From Candidatus Omnitrophota bacterium (lineage in GTDB: Bacteria; Omnitrophota; Gorgyraeia; Gorgyraeales; Gorgyraeaceae), in contig JAHIUV010000213.1 in NCBI GenBank assembly GCA_018817035.1, forward strand, positions 1 through 10,993: 10,993 bases of DNA, given 5' to 3'. This document shows, one piece after another, positions 1 through 5,791 of the stretch. Each line of letters starts with the position of its first letter. Within the stretch, counting starts at the first letter, position 1. The translations under genes were made by a program, and so were the position numbers. Under the pieces are notes generated by a model. The model saw only the letters and a list, made by a program, of their open reading frames with translations. It did not search any database and was not told where the DNA came from.

Positions 1-194
1 CTTTAAAAAATAATAGTGGCAGGATCAGGATAGAGATACCTGAGCTCCATCTTTTGCCGGGAAAGTATAGCGTCATTTCGAATGGCAAGCCACTGAAAGA
101 ATTTTTAGTATATTCCGATAAACAGGACCACGGCATAGTTTACATGCCGCACAAATGGGTTGTCAAAATTCCTAAGGAAGGCAACCCGGCTTAA
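1..194 (+). CDS. 3' end of an unidentified protein (partial)
   Basis: A frame open from base 3 to a TAA stop at 192-194 gives the last 63 residues of a protein whose start lies outside the window. The piece is rich in alternating hydrophobic and polar residues (IRIEIPELHLLPGKYSV, then EFLVYS and WVVKIP), which suggests beta strands, perhaps a C-terminal beta-sandwich. I do not recognise the family. It does not look like the C-terminus of a PilB/GspE ATPase, which might have been expected in front of pilC. The stop codon lies inside the palindromic repeat at 190-230, so the repeat supplies the end of this gene. The gap to pilC is 64 nt and I see no promoter in it, so the two genes may be co-transcribed. 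Coding status rests on the open frame and plausible composition only. Confidence 0.55.
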   Translation, partial: LKNNSGRIRIEIPELHLLPGKYSVISNGKPLKEFLVYSDKQDHGIVYMPHKWVVKIPKEGNPA

Positions 195-230
195 CTTCGC
201 AAAACTGCAATGCACTGTTGTGAAGTTAAG
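190..230. repeat. 41-bp palindromic repeat, copy 1 (imperfect)
   Basis: Left arm 190-209, single central A at 210, right arm 211-230. The right arm reads TGCACTGTTGTGAAGTTAAG. The left arm departs from its exact complement at three of 20 positions: G199 can still wobble-pair with T221, while A203/G217 and C205/C215 are mismatches. Eighteen bases of the right arm (211-228) are identical to 5761-5778 in copy 2. The four bases after the right arm (GTGT) are also shared with copy 3. The TAA stop of the upstream gene lies within the left arm. No T-run follows, so it is not a typical intrinsic terminator. Confidence 0.85.
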
Positions 231-258
231 GTGTCGCAGGTAAGATAAAGGAGCAGGA

Positions 259-1482
259 ATGCCTTTTTTTAAATATCTGGCAAGAGATAGATCAGGAAAA
301 ATGCTCGAGGAAACAATAGAGTCTGTTTCTCAGGAAGAATTGATAAATTCTTTGCAAGCAAGAGGTCTGTTTGTCGTATCCCTTGGCCCGGTAGCTGCGG
401 TAAAAAAGAAAAAACAGGCCAAGAGGCATTATCATCGCGGGGTCAAGGGCAGTGATCTCGTAATGTTCTCCAGGGAACTCGCTACGCTTTTGAGCTCAGG
501 CGTAACGCTTATAAAGAGCCTTGATATCTTATGCAAACAGATAGAATCCAGAATATTACTTCGAACGGTCGAGCAAATAAAAAAAGATGTAGAGGGTGGA
601 TATACTTTTCAGAATGCCCTGAAGAAACACGATAAGGTATTTTCCGAGTTCTGGGTGCATTTGGTAGAGACCGGAGAGGCCAGTGGCCATTTGCCTGCCA
701 GCCTTGACCAGCTTGCCGGGTATATGGAGGACGGCGAAGCATTGAAGAAAAAAATAGTATCCGCCATGATATACCCTATAGTCCTGGTATGTGTCGCCAC
801 AGGAGCCATAGTTATCTTTTTATTGAAGATCATACCTGTATTTTCAGATATATTCAAGGGATTCAATGTTGAACTGCCGCTCCTGACCCAGATGGTAATA
901 AATGCCAGCAATATCATGAAAAAGTATTTTGTTGTAGCTTTAGGGTCTTGCGTTGCCATATTTTTTATTTTAAAAAAATATGTCTCCACGCAGATAGGCA
1001 GAAAACAGTTTGATAGCCTTAAATTTAAACTGCCTCTGGTAGGCGCTTTGGCGCAGGAGATATGCACGGAGAGATTTGCCAGCAGTCTTTCCACTCTTAT
1101 AAAGAGCGGAGTCCCCATACTTCACGCGCTCGAGATAACTGAGAAAACCGCCGGAAATAAAATAATGGAACAAGCGCTGAAGGAGGTAAGGGATGCCGTA
1201 AGAGAGGGCAGGGGAATGGCTCAGACAATGCAGAACAGTAATTTATTTTCACCTTTAGTGGTTCAGATGATAAGCGTAGGCGAAGAGATAGGTGAATTGG
1301 GAAAAATGCTGGACAGGATAGCTATATTTTATAAAGACAGGGTAAATACTTTTGTATCAAGGCTTACGACTATGTTTGAGCCATTGGTCCTGGTTTTTAT
1401 GGGCGTTGTAGTGGGTGTTCTTGTGGTCGCTATGTTTATGCCTATATTCAGTATCTCCAGCGCCGTAAGGGCGTCAGGTTAA
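259..1482 (+). CDS. pilC: Type IV pilus inner-membrane platform protein PilC / GspF family
   Basis: This 407-residue protein is the polytopic platform of the type IV pilus or type II secretion machine. It sits in the inner membrane, where it couples the cytoplasmic ATPases to insertion or extraction of pilins. Two T2SSF repeats are visible, at about residues 70-195 (FSRELATLLSSGVTLIKSL ... VETGE) and 280-400 (ERFASSLSTLIKSGVPILHA ... VGEEIGELGKML). Each pairs a helical cytoplasmic part with membrane segments; hydrophobic stretches lie near 175-195, 223-247 and 375-398. Length matches the family (about 400). The start is supported by AAAGGAG at 247-253, five bases before the ATG. The following pilin genes have their own promoter. 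The nearby pilT and pilins favour a pilus over a secretion role, but the family alone does not separate PilC from GspF. Confidence 0.93.
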   Translation: MPFFKYLARDRSGKMLEETIESVSQEELINSLQARGLFVVSLGPVAAVKKKKQAKRHYHRGVKGSDLVMFSRELATLLSSGVTLIKSLDILCKQIESRILLRTVEQIKKDVEGGYTFQNALKKHDKVFSEFWVHLVETGEASGHLPASLDQLAGYMEDGEALKKKIVSAMIYPIVLVCVATGAIVIFLLKIIPVFSDIFKGFNVELPLLTQMVINASNIMKKYFVVALGSCVAIFFILKKYVSTQIGRKQFDSLKFKLPLVGALAQEICTERFASSLSTLIKSGVPILHALEITEKTAGNKIMEQALKEVRDAVREGRGMAQTMQNSNLFSPLVVQMISVGEEIGELGKMLDRIAIFYKDRVNTFVSRLTTMFEPLVLVFMGVVVGVLVVAMFMPIFSISSAVRASG

Positions 1483-1501
1483 TTATAGATTAAGTATTTA
1501 T

Positions 1502-1529
1502 TTGACATAACCATATTATGAGGTATAAT
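1502..1529 (+). promoter_or_regulatory. Strong sigma-70-type promoter for the pilin genes
   Basis: TTGACA at 1502-1507 and TATAAT at 1524-1529 both match the consensus at every position and are separated by 16 bp. Transcription would start near 1536, giving a leader of about 65 nt before the first pilin, which has a strong Shine-Dalgarno. The promoter lies in the 120-nt gap after pilC, so pilin expression can exceed that of pilC, as expected for a filament subunit. I see no terminator between pilC and this promoter, so read-through from pilC is also likely. Confidence 0.85.
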
Positions 1530-1602
1530 TTTAACAAGGTATTCGTTTATGAAGTTAAGCTAAGGTAAATGAATAATTACTGTTTAAAAAAGGAGGGGTA
1601 AT

Positions 1603-1971
1603 ATGAACAGGAAAGGCTTTACGCTTGTCGAGGTACTTATAGTTGTTATCATAATAGGCATACTTGCTTCTATAGGTATACCTCAGTTCGGAGCTTCTAT
1701 TGAAAAGGCTAAAGGCGGAGAAGCAAGGGCAGGGCTTGGTCATACACAGACAGCTGAAAAAGTATACTTTGCCGAAAACGAAGTTTATACAACTATTTTG
1801 TCCAACCTGGATATTAATCTTACGCAAAGATATTGGGCTTTTACCATAACTACAGGAAACAGTGATACAGAATATACCGCGACTGCTACCCGTTCAGGCG
1901 GAACCCGAGCAGGACAGACTATAACAATGGATCACCTCGGGAACATAAGCGGAAACTGGGACTATCTATAA
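1603..1971 (+). CDS. Type IV prepilin 1, probable major pilin
   Basis: This 122-residue class III signal protein has a short basic leader MNRKG. A prepilin peptidase would cut after Gly5, leaving Phe6 as the methylated first residue and Glu10 as the conserved mature Glu5. The helix FTLVEVLIVVIIIGILASIG follows and forms the membrane anchor and filament core. The globular part is small, has no cysteines (so no disulfide-bounded D-region), and carries YTATATRSGG at 91-100 and a GNIS motif near 113-116. Both have counterparts in one or both of the next two pilins. Translation signals are the best in the cluster: AAGGAGG at 1590-1596, six bases before ATG. First position after a consensus promoter plus the best ribosome site suggests the most abundant subunit; that ranking is inference. 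It could also be a pseudopilin. Confidence 0.9.
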   Translation: MNRKGFTLVEVLIVVIIIGILASIGIPQFGASIEKAKGGEARAGLGHTQTAEKVYFAENEVYTTILSNLDINLTQRYWAFTITTGNSDTEYTATATRSGGTRAGQTITMDHLGNISGNWDYL

Positions 1972-2013
1972 TAGGACCAACGTTGCGTACAGTTTGAAGG
2001 AGGATAATTTTTT

Positions 2014-2424
2014 ATGCTGAGAAAAGGTTTTACTCTGCTTGAGGTTCTTATAGTAGTTATTATTATAGGTATCCTTTCCAGTATAGCGTTGCCGCAGTAC
2101 TTCTCGACTCTTGAAAAGGCCAGATCCGGTGAAGCGGTAACTAATGTAGGAGCTGTCCGCATGGCCCTGGATAGGTATTGGTATCAAAATGGTTCCGCGA
2201 CCGCTGACTTAGATCTCCTTGACATAGGTAATCCTAATGACATAACCAATAAGCTTTATAGTTATAGCGTCGTGGATGACGGGACAGATGCCGGGACCAG
2301 AATGTATACCGTAACGGCTACTCGGACAATAGGCACTACTGATTATTGGGTGAAGTGGACTCAGACTGACAATAATACAGGAGTTCTTACAAAGAGCACT
2401 ACTCTGGGTGGATCAGGAGAGTAG
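2014..2424 (+). CDS. Type IV prepilin 2
   Basis: This 136-residue prepilin has leader MLRKG, a predicted cut before Phe6 and the conserved Glu10. It shares a long N-terminal stretch with pilin 1 (residues 11-20 are identical), including LEKARSGEA against IEKAKGGEA further on. The shared core motif reads YTVTATRTIG at 98-107. The C-terminal part is rich in Thr, Ser and Asn (NNTGVLTKSTT near 120-130) and has no cysteines. A full AAGGAGG at 1997-2003 precedes the ATG by ten bases, longer than ideal, so initiation may be weaker than for pilin 1. The gap to pilin 1 is 42 nt with no promoter or terminator seen, so they are probably one transcript. It is a likely paralogue made by tandem duplication. 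Its role as a minor pilin or a variant major pilin is not resolved. Confidence 0.88.
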   Translation: MLRKGFTLLEVLIVVIIIGILSSIALPQYFSTLEKARSGEAVTNVGAVRMALDRYWYQNGSATADLDLLDIGNPNDITNKLYSYSVVDDGTDAGTRMYTVTATRTIGTTDYWVKWTQTDNNTGVLTKSTTLGGSGE

Positions 2425-2444
2425 TTTTATAATATTCATAAATA

Positions 2445-2891
2445 ATGCGTAAAAAAATTTACATAAAGATTTTTGGGCGCAATATAGGTTTTACGCTTAC
2501 GGAATTACTTATTGTAGTCGTAATCGTAGGCTTATTGGCTACGCTTGCTCTTCCTATGCTTGTTAAGACCTTGGAAAAGGCAAAGGTAGGAGAGGCAACG
2601 AGTAATTTGAATCTTATCAGGACAGGTCAGAAAATATATTTCCTGGAATATGGGCAATTCTCTCCCTCGGTATCCGATATTAATATAGAAGATCCTAACA
2701 GCGACACAGCGCGTTATTTTTATTATACTGCCTCTGACGGCGGAGACGACCTTGAGAGCAATTTTACCGCTACAGCGGAACGTGGCGGCAGTGGAGCGGT
2801 AAGCGCGCCCGAACCTTATCAGAACGATAATTATATTATGCAGAAGCAAGGCGCTATCCGCGGAAGATTTACTACAGGAGAAGAGCTCTAG
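2445..2891 (+). CDS. Type IV prepilin 3, long-leader pilin-like protein
   Basis: This 148-residue prepilin has an unusually long basic leader of 15 residues (MRKKIYIKIFGRNIG). The predicted cut is before Phe16, with Glu20 as mature Glu5. The anchor helix FTLTELLIVVVIVGLLATLA follows, then LEKAKVGEA and the FTATAERGGS motif at 107-116, matching the two pilins upstream. IMQKQGAIRG near 131-140 resembles the ITMDHLGNISG end of pilin 1. There are no cysteines. An in-frame TAA at 2439-2441 leaves the ATG at 2445 as the only good start. No Shine-Dalgarno is present at the usual distance; the nearest purine run is over 20 bases upstream, so it is probably translated less than pilins 1 and 2. The gap to pilin 2 is 20 nt and to pilT 11 nt. 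Probably a minor pilin or a priming subunit. Confidence 0.87.
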   Translation: MRKKIYIKIFGRNIGFTLTELLIVVVIVGLLATLALPMLVKTLEKAKVGEATSNLNLIRTGQKIYFLEYGQFSPSVSDINIEDPNSDTARYFYYTASDGGDDLESNFTATAERGGSGAVSAPEPYQNDNYIMQKQGAIRGRFTTGEEL

Positions 2892-2902
2892 CAGAAATCC
2901 CC

Positions 2903-3961
2903 ATGCAATTAAAAGACCTGCTGAACCTGATGGTTGAAAAAAAAGCATCGGACCTTCACATCACAGTAGGCCTTTCCCCTCAATTAAGAATAGACGGAAA
3001 ATTAGCCCCATTGCCTGATTTAAAGGCTTTAACTCCCCAAGATACGAAAGAGCTGGCTTACAGCATATTGAACGATGAGCAGAGGGGTATCTTTGAGCAA
3101 AAAAAAGAACTGGACATGTCATTCGGTATCAAGGATATGGGCCGCTTCAGGATAAATCTGTATAAACAACGCGGTTCAATAGGAATGGCCGTAAGGTTGA
3201 TCCCGTTCGATATCCCTTCATTAGATGATCTGGGGCTTCCCGCGGCGGTGAAGACATTTGCGGACAGGCCAAGCGGATTGGTTTTGATCACAGGCGCTAC
3301 AGGCAGCGGAAAATCAACTACGCTGGCCAGTATGATAGAATACATAAACGCAAAGAGAGCCTGTCATATAATTTCGATAGAAGACCCTATAGAGTATCTT
3401 CACAAACACAAAAAAAGTACGATAAATCAAAGGGAACTTGGTACTGATACGGAGTCTTTTCAGGATGCCATAAGGCATGTTTTTAGGCAGGATCCTAATA
3501 TAGTTTTAATAGGTGAAATGAGGGATCTTGATACGATAAAAGGAGCCCTTACTTTGGCCGAGACAGGGCACCTTATTTTTGGTACTCTTCACACAATAGA
3601 TTCGGTGCACGCGATAAATAGGATCGTTGATGTATTTCCTTCACATCAGCAGCATCAGGTAAGAATGCAGCTTTCAATGGTGCTCGTGGGGATCATTGTC
3701 CAACAGTTGATTCCCAGGAAGGATAATAAGGGCAGGACGCTGGCTATCGAGGTGATGAATGTGATCCCGGCTATACAGAACCTAATAAGAGAGAACAACT
3801 TGCACCAGGTGTATTCTTTGATCCAGATGGGAAAGAAATATGACATGTGCACTATGAACCAATCGTTAGCTGATCTCTATAACAATGATGTTATAACATG
3901 GGAAGAGGCATTTTCAAGAAGCACGAATCCGCAGGAATTAATATCCCTGACAAAGCGCTGA
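2903..3961 (+). CDS. pilT: Type IV pilus retraction ATPase PilT
   Basis: This 352-residue hexameric ATPase powers pilus retraction (twitching, DNA uptake) from the cytoplasmic side of the PilC platform. The N-terminal PAS-like part carries ASDLHI at 15-20. Walker A is GATGSGKST (131-139), the Asp box is ISIEDPIEY (157-165), Walker B is VLIGEMRD (201-208), and the His box includes TGHLIFGTLHT (221-231). The C-terminal AIQNLIRE (290-297) is close to the AIRNLIRE motif typical of PilT and absent from PilB/GspE, and the length also fits PilT. The ATG at 2903 follows the pilin 3 stop by 11 nt with only a distant purine-rich stretch, so translation may be coupled. No extension ATPase is in the window. 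Placing pilT inside a run of pilin genes, rather than beside pilB or pilU, is somewhat unusual. Confidence 0.95.
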   Translation: MQLKDLLNLMVEKKASDLHITVGLSPQLRIDGKLAPLPDLKALTPQDTKELAYSILNDEQRGIFEQKKELDMSFGIKDMGRFRINLYKQRGSIGMAVRLIPFDIPSLDDLGLPAAVKTFADRPSGLVLITGATGSGKSTTLASMIEYINAKRACHIISIEDPIEYLHKHKKSTINQRELGTDTESFQDAIRHVFRQDPNIVLIGEMRDLDTIKGALTLAETGHLIFGTLHTIDSVHAINRIVDVFPSHQQHQVRMQLSMVLVGIIVQQLIPRKDNKGRTLAIEVMNVIPAIQNLIRENNLHQVYSLIQMGKKYDMCTMNQSLADLYNNDVITWEEAFSRSTNPQELISLTKR

Positions 3962-3970
3962 TATTACATT

Positions 3971-4351
3971 ATGAATAAAAAAGGCTTGACCCTTGTGGAA
4001 ATAATGATAGCTGTTGTCATAGTGCTCGTTACCGCGGCTGGTACATTGGGGGCATTTGTAGGCGGACGCCAACTGATGGACCGTTCAAGGCATAGGTTAC
4101 AGGCTGAGAATTTCGCGCGGGAGACGCTGGATAAGCTAAGATGCGTCTATCAGTATGATTCTAGCGCATTGGATCAAGGCGATCATGATAGCTTGACTGA
4201 TCCCGTGATTTGTTTGCCCGGTAATACCATAAGAGGAGAACTGCAGGACTTAAATGCCGCGGCGCTTACATATAGCGTGTCAGAAGAACCTGAGACCGGA
4301 AGCTATAAGGAGGTGACGGTTCATGTCCAATGGACTGAAGTCGAGCTCTGA
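3971..4351 (+). CDS. Minor prepilin-like protein, PilV/GspI type
   Basis: This 126-residue prepilin has leader MNKKG, a predicted cut before Leu6 (Leu is tolerated at mature +1) and the conserved Glu10 in LTLVEIMIAVVIVLVTAAG. The body FARETLDKLRC near 48-58 resembles the amphipathic helix of PilV/GspI minor pseudopilins. Cys58 and Cys81 could form a disulfide, unlike the three cysteine-free pilins upstream. It lies nine bases after the pilT stop, with no clear Shine-Dalgarno, and its end overlaps the next gene by 29 nt. Its position beside a longer PilW/GspJ-like gene matches the usual pairing of minor pilins that start filament assembly. Assignment to PilV or GspI rests on leader type, length and order, not on a specific motif. 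Confidence 0.8.
   Translation: MNKKGLTLVEIMIAVVIVLVTAAGTLGAFVGGRQLMDRSRHRLQAENFARETLDKLRCVYQYDSSALDQGDHDSLTDPVICLPGNTIRGELQDLNAAALTYSVSEEPETGSYKEVTVHVQWTEVEL
4307..4316 (+). promoter_or_regulatory. Full-length Shine-Dalgarno inside the end of the upstream gene
   Basis: AAGGAGGTGA matches the complement of the usual 16S rRNA 3' end over ten bases and lies six bases before the ATG at 4323. It sits within the coding sequence of the PilV-like gene, which runs on to 4351. It decides the start of the PilW-like gene and suggests efficient independent initiation despite the 29-nt overlap. Confidence 0.85.
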
Positions 4352-4871
4352 TGTCAGGTTGGGATTTACCATGGTAGAGGTTTTAATATCAGTGCTTTTG
4401 TTGGCGGTGGTGTTTATGGCTGTCGCTGCGCTTCAGATAGGAAGCCATAGGTTTTTTCTTACGTCAAAAGATAAAGTGATAGTAGGGCATGAAGTGCAAT
4501 ATGCGCTTGAACATATTTATGAGCATGTTTTTACGGGAAAAGGTGATAAGAACGATCCCGCGATAGATCTTGTGTCAAGCACTGAGTTTTCCATCAATTA
4601 TATAGACAAGAAAGACAGCGTTTTAAAGACAGGCCGTTACAGGATCACGGAAGAGGGTGTCCTTGAATTCGACAGTGAGGATGACGGAGTTTTTGATGAG
4701 TCTTTGGGTTCAAACGCGACGTTTATTCCGGCCGAGAGCGAATTTTCTTTGAGTGGTAATCTGTTAAGTATAAAATTGACAGCTGAATTTCCTTTAGCGA
4801 GGGCGGATGAGGCAAAGCAACGCTTGACGCTATATTCCGCTTCTTATCCCCGCTGCGCATCATTTCAGTAG
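4323..4871 (+). CDS. Minor prepilin-like protein, PilW/GspJ type
   Basis: This 182-residue prepilin has a 14-residue leader ending in RLG, a predicted cut before Phe15 and Glu19 as the conserved mature Glu5. The anchor helix is FTMVEVLISVLLLAVVFMAV. The following region (ALEHIYEHV, then a series of beta-like segments such as YRITEEGVLEFD) fits the longer PilW/GspJ class of minor pilins, which cap or prime the filament. DSEDDGVFDE near 117-126 is acidic and could bind a metal ion; that is a guess. The start is fixed by the ten-base ribosome site at 4307-4316. It overlaps the preceding gene by 29 nt in another frame. The stop at 4869-4871 is followed by a tRNA promoter, so this appears to be the last gene of the pilus cluster. 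Confidence 0.82.
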   Translation: MSNGLKSSSDVRLGFTMVEVLISVLLLAVVFMAVAALQIGSHRFFLTSKDKVIVGHEVQYALEHIYEHVFTGKGDKNDPAIDLVSSTEFSINYIDKKDSVLKTGRYRITEEGVLEFDSEDDGVFDESLGSNATFIPAESEFSLSGNLLSIKLTAEFPLARADEAKQRLTLYSASYPRCASFQ

Positions 4872-4888
4872 CCTGCTTCTTTAAAAAA

Positions 4889-4897
4889 TGATATAAT
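4889..4897 (+). promoter_or_regulatory. Extended -10 promoter for tRNA-Ala and rsmE
   Basis: TGATATAAT carries a perfect TATAAT at 4892-4897 with the TGn extension. No good -35 box lies 16-18 bp upstream, as is common for extended -10 promoters. The start would be near 4904, about seven bases before the mature tRNA 5' end, leaving a short leader for RNase P to remove. Confidence 0.65.
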
Positions 4898-4910
4898 TAA
4901 AATTTGGAAT

Positions 4911-4986
4911 GGGGCAGTAGTTCAGTTGGGAGAACGCGTCGTTCGCAACGACGAGGTCACGGGTCCGAATCCCGTCTGCTCCACCA
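4911..4986 (+). tRNA. tRNA-Ala (anticodon CGC)
   Basis: The sequence folds into a complete 76-nt cloverleaf with an encoded CCA end. The acceptor stem pairs GGGGCAG with CTGCTCC. The D stem pairs GTTC with GAAC, and the anticodon stem pairs CGTCG with CGACG around the loop TTCGCAA. The T stem pairs ACGGG with CCCGT around TCCGAAT. The anticodon CGC is at 4944-4946 and reads GCG alanine codons. The third acceptor pair is G3.U70, the classic alanine identity element, which independently supports the call. The T loop begins TCC in place of the usual TTC. Only 26 nt separate it from the rsmE start, with no terminator, so the tRNA is probably cut from a transcript that also carries rsmE. Confidence 0.96.
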
Positions 4987-5012
4987 TTCTATTTCGCTGT
5001 GAGGGTTATTCT

Positions 5013-5744
5013 ATGAGATTTTATGTTTCTCCTGAGTTTATTTTCCCCGAAAAAAATATAATAGAACTAAAGGATCCCGCGGAAGCGCGCCATATATGCA
5101 ATGTTATGCGCCTTGGCAAGGGTGATTCTGTTACTGTTTTTGACGGGCAAGGCAGGGAATATCTCGGGGAGATAAAAGAAATCAAAAAGCAGTTGATATT
5201 AATAACTATCAGAAAATCTTTAAGCGCAGCTAAAGGCAAAGATTTTAGTGTTACGCTTTATCAGGCGATACCTAAGAAAAGCAAGATGGATTTTATAGTC
5301 GAAAAAGCCGTGGAGCTCGGGGTGGACAAAATCGTCCCTGTGGCTACGGAAAGGACTATACCTGAACTAAGGGATAAAGTTCAGGGGAAAACAAACCGCT
5401 GGCAGAGGATCGCCAAGGCCGCTTCTAAACAATGCGGCAGGGCAAGATTACCTCTTATTTCTACTGTTATGGATTTTAATAGCGCCCTGGATGAGGCAAG
5501 GAATAACGAATTGGTTATTTTGGCGGCCTTGGACAATGACGCAAAGCCGCTAAACTCCATATTGAAAGGCATATCTCCGAAGAGTGTAGCGCTTTTTATA
5601 GGCCCGGAAGGAGATTTTAGCAATAAGGAGATACTATTAGCCAAGAAGAATGATATTAATATTTGTTCATTGGGGACATTGGTGTTAAGAGTGGAAACAG
5701 CCGCGATATACGCGCTGTCCGCATTGAATTACGAATTAGCGTAA
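5013..5744 (+). CDS. rsmE: 16S rRNA (uracil1498-N3)-methyltransferase RsmE
   Basis: This 243-residue SPOUT methyltransferase uses S-adenosylmethionine to methylate N3 of U1498 in 16S rRNA in the assembled 30S subunit. An N-terminal PUA-like domain (about 1-70, with EARHICNVMRL at 24-34) is followed by the trefoil-knot domain. Family signatures are VEKAVELGVDKIVPV (96-110), AASKQCGRARLP (136-147), FIGPEGDFS (195-203) and LGTLVLRVETA (220-230), the last two lining the cofactor site. The frame is open upstream to 4926, but that extension would translate the tRNA. ATG 5013 gives the normal family length and has GAGGG at 5001-5005 seven bases before it. The TAA stop is part of palindromic repeat copy 2, and the protein ends at a normal place for the family. 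It is probably co-transcribed with the tRNA. Confidence 0.94.
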   Translation: MRFYVSPEFIFPEKNIIELKDPAEARHICNVMRLGKGDSVTVFDGQGREYLGEIKEIKKQLILITIRKSLSAAKGKDFSVTLYQAIPKKSKMDFIVEKAVELGVDKIVPVATERTIPELRDKVQGKTNRWQRIAKAASKQCGRARLPLISTVMDFNSALDEARNNELVILAALDNDAKPLNSILKGISPKSVALFIGPEGDFSNKEILLAKKNDINICSLGTLVLRVETAAIYALSALNYELA

Positions 5745-5780
5745 CTTCACAACAGTGCATTGCACTGTTGTGAAGTTACG
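5740..5780. repeat. 41-bp palindromic repeat, copy 2 (perfect)
   Basis: A perfect palindrome: left arm 5740-5759 (CGTAACTTCACAACAGTGCA), central T at 5760, right arm 5761-5780. It fills nearly the whole gap between rsmE and the next gene. Bases 5742-5744 are the rsmE stop codon, and the next ATG lies 11 bases after the right arm. Compared with copy 3, three positions in each arm differ and all pairings are kept. The central base is T where copies 1 and 3 have A, so this copy is inverted relative to them. No T-run follows. Confidence 0.93.
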
Positions 5781-5791
5781 ACAAAATAATC

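Noticed and set aside
190..230. Palindromes as ordinary Rho-independent terminators
   Set aside because: The arms are long, not GC-rich, and none of the three copies is followed by a T-run. A role in 3'-end formation by another route is not excluded.
609..1118. Reverse-strand open frame of 169 residues inside pilC
   Set aside because: It is a shadow of the well-supported pilC frame, and its composition does not resemble a protein family I know.
1979..1986. CAACGTTG palindrome between pilins 1 and 2
   Set aside because: Eight-base palindromes are expected by chance. There is no hairpin of useful length and no T-run, so it is neither a terminator nor an attenuator.
2532..2948. Reverse-strand open frame of 138 residues across pilin 3 and pilT
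   Set aside because: It is antisense to two recognised genes, with no ribosome site or family resemblance.
4926..5012. In-frame N-terminal extension of rsmE beginning inside the tRNA gene
   Set aside because: It would translate most of the tRNA. ATG 5013 gives the normal RsmE length, starts at the PUA-like domain and has GAGGG seven bases upstream.
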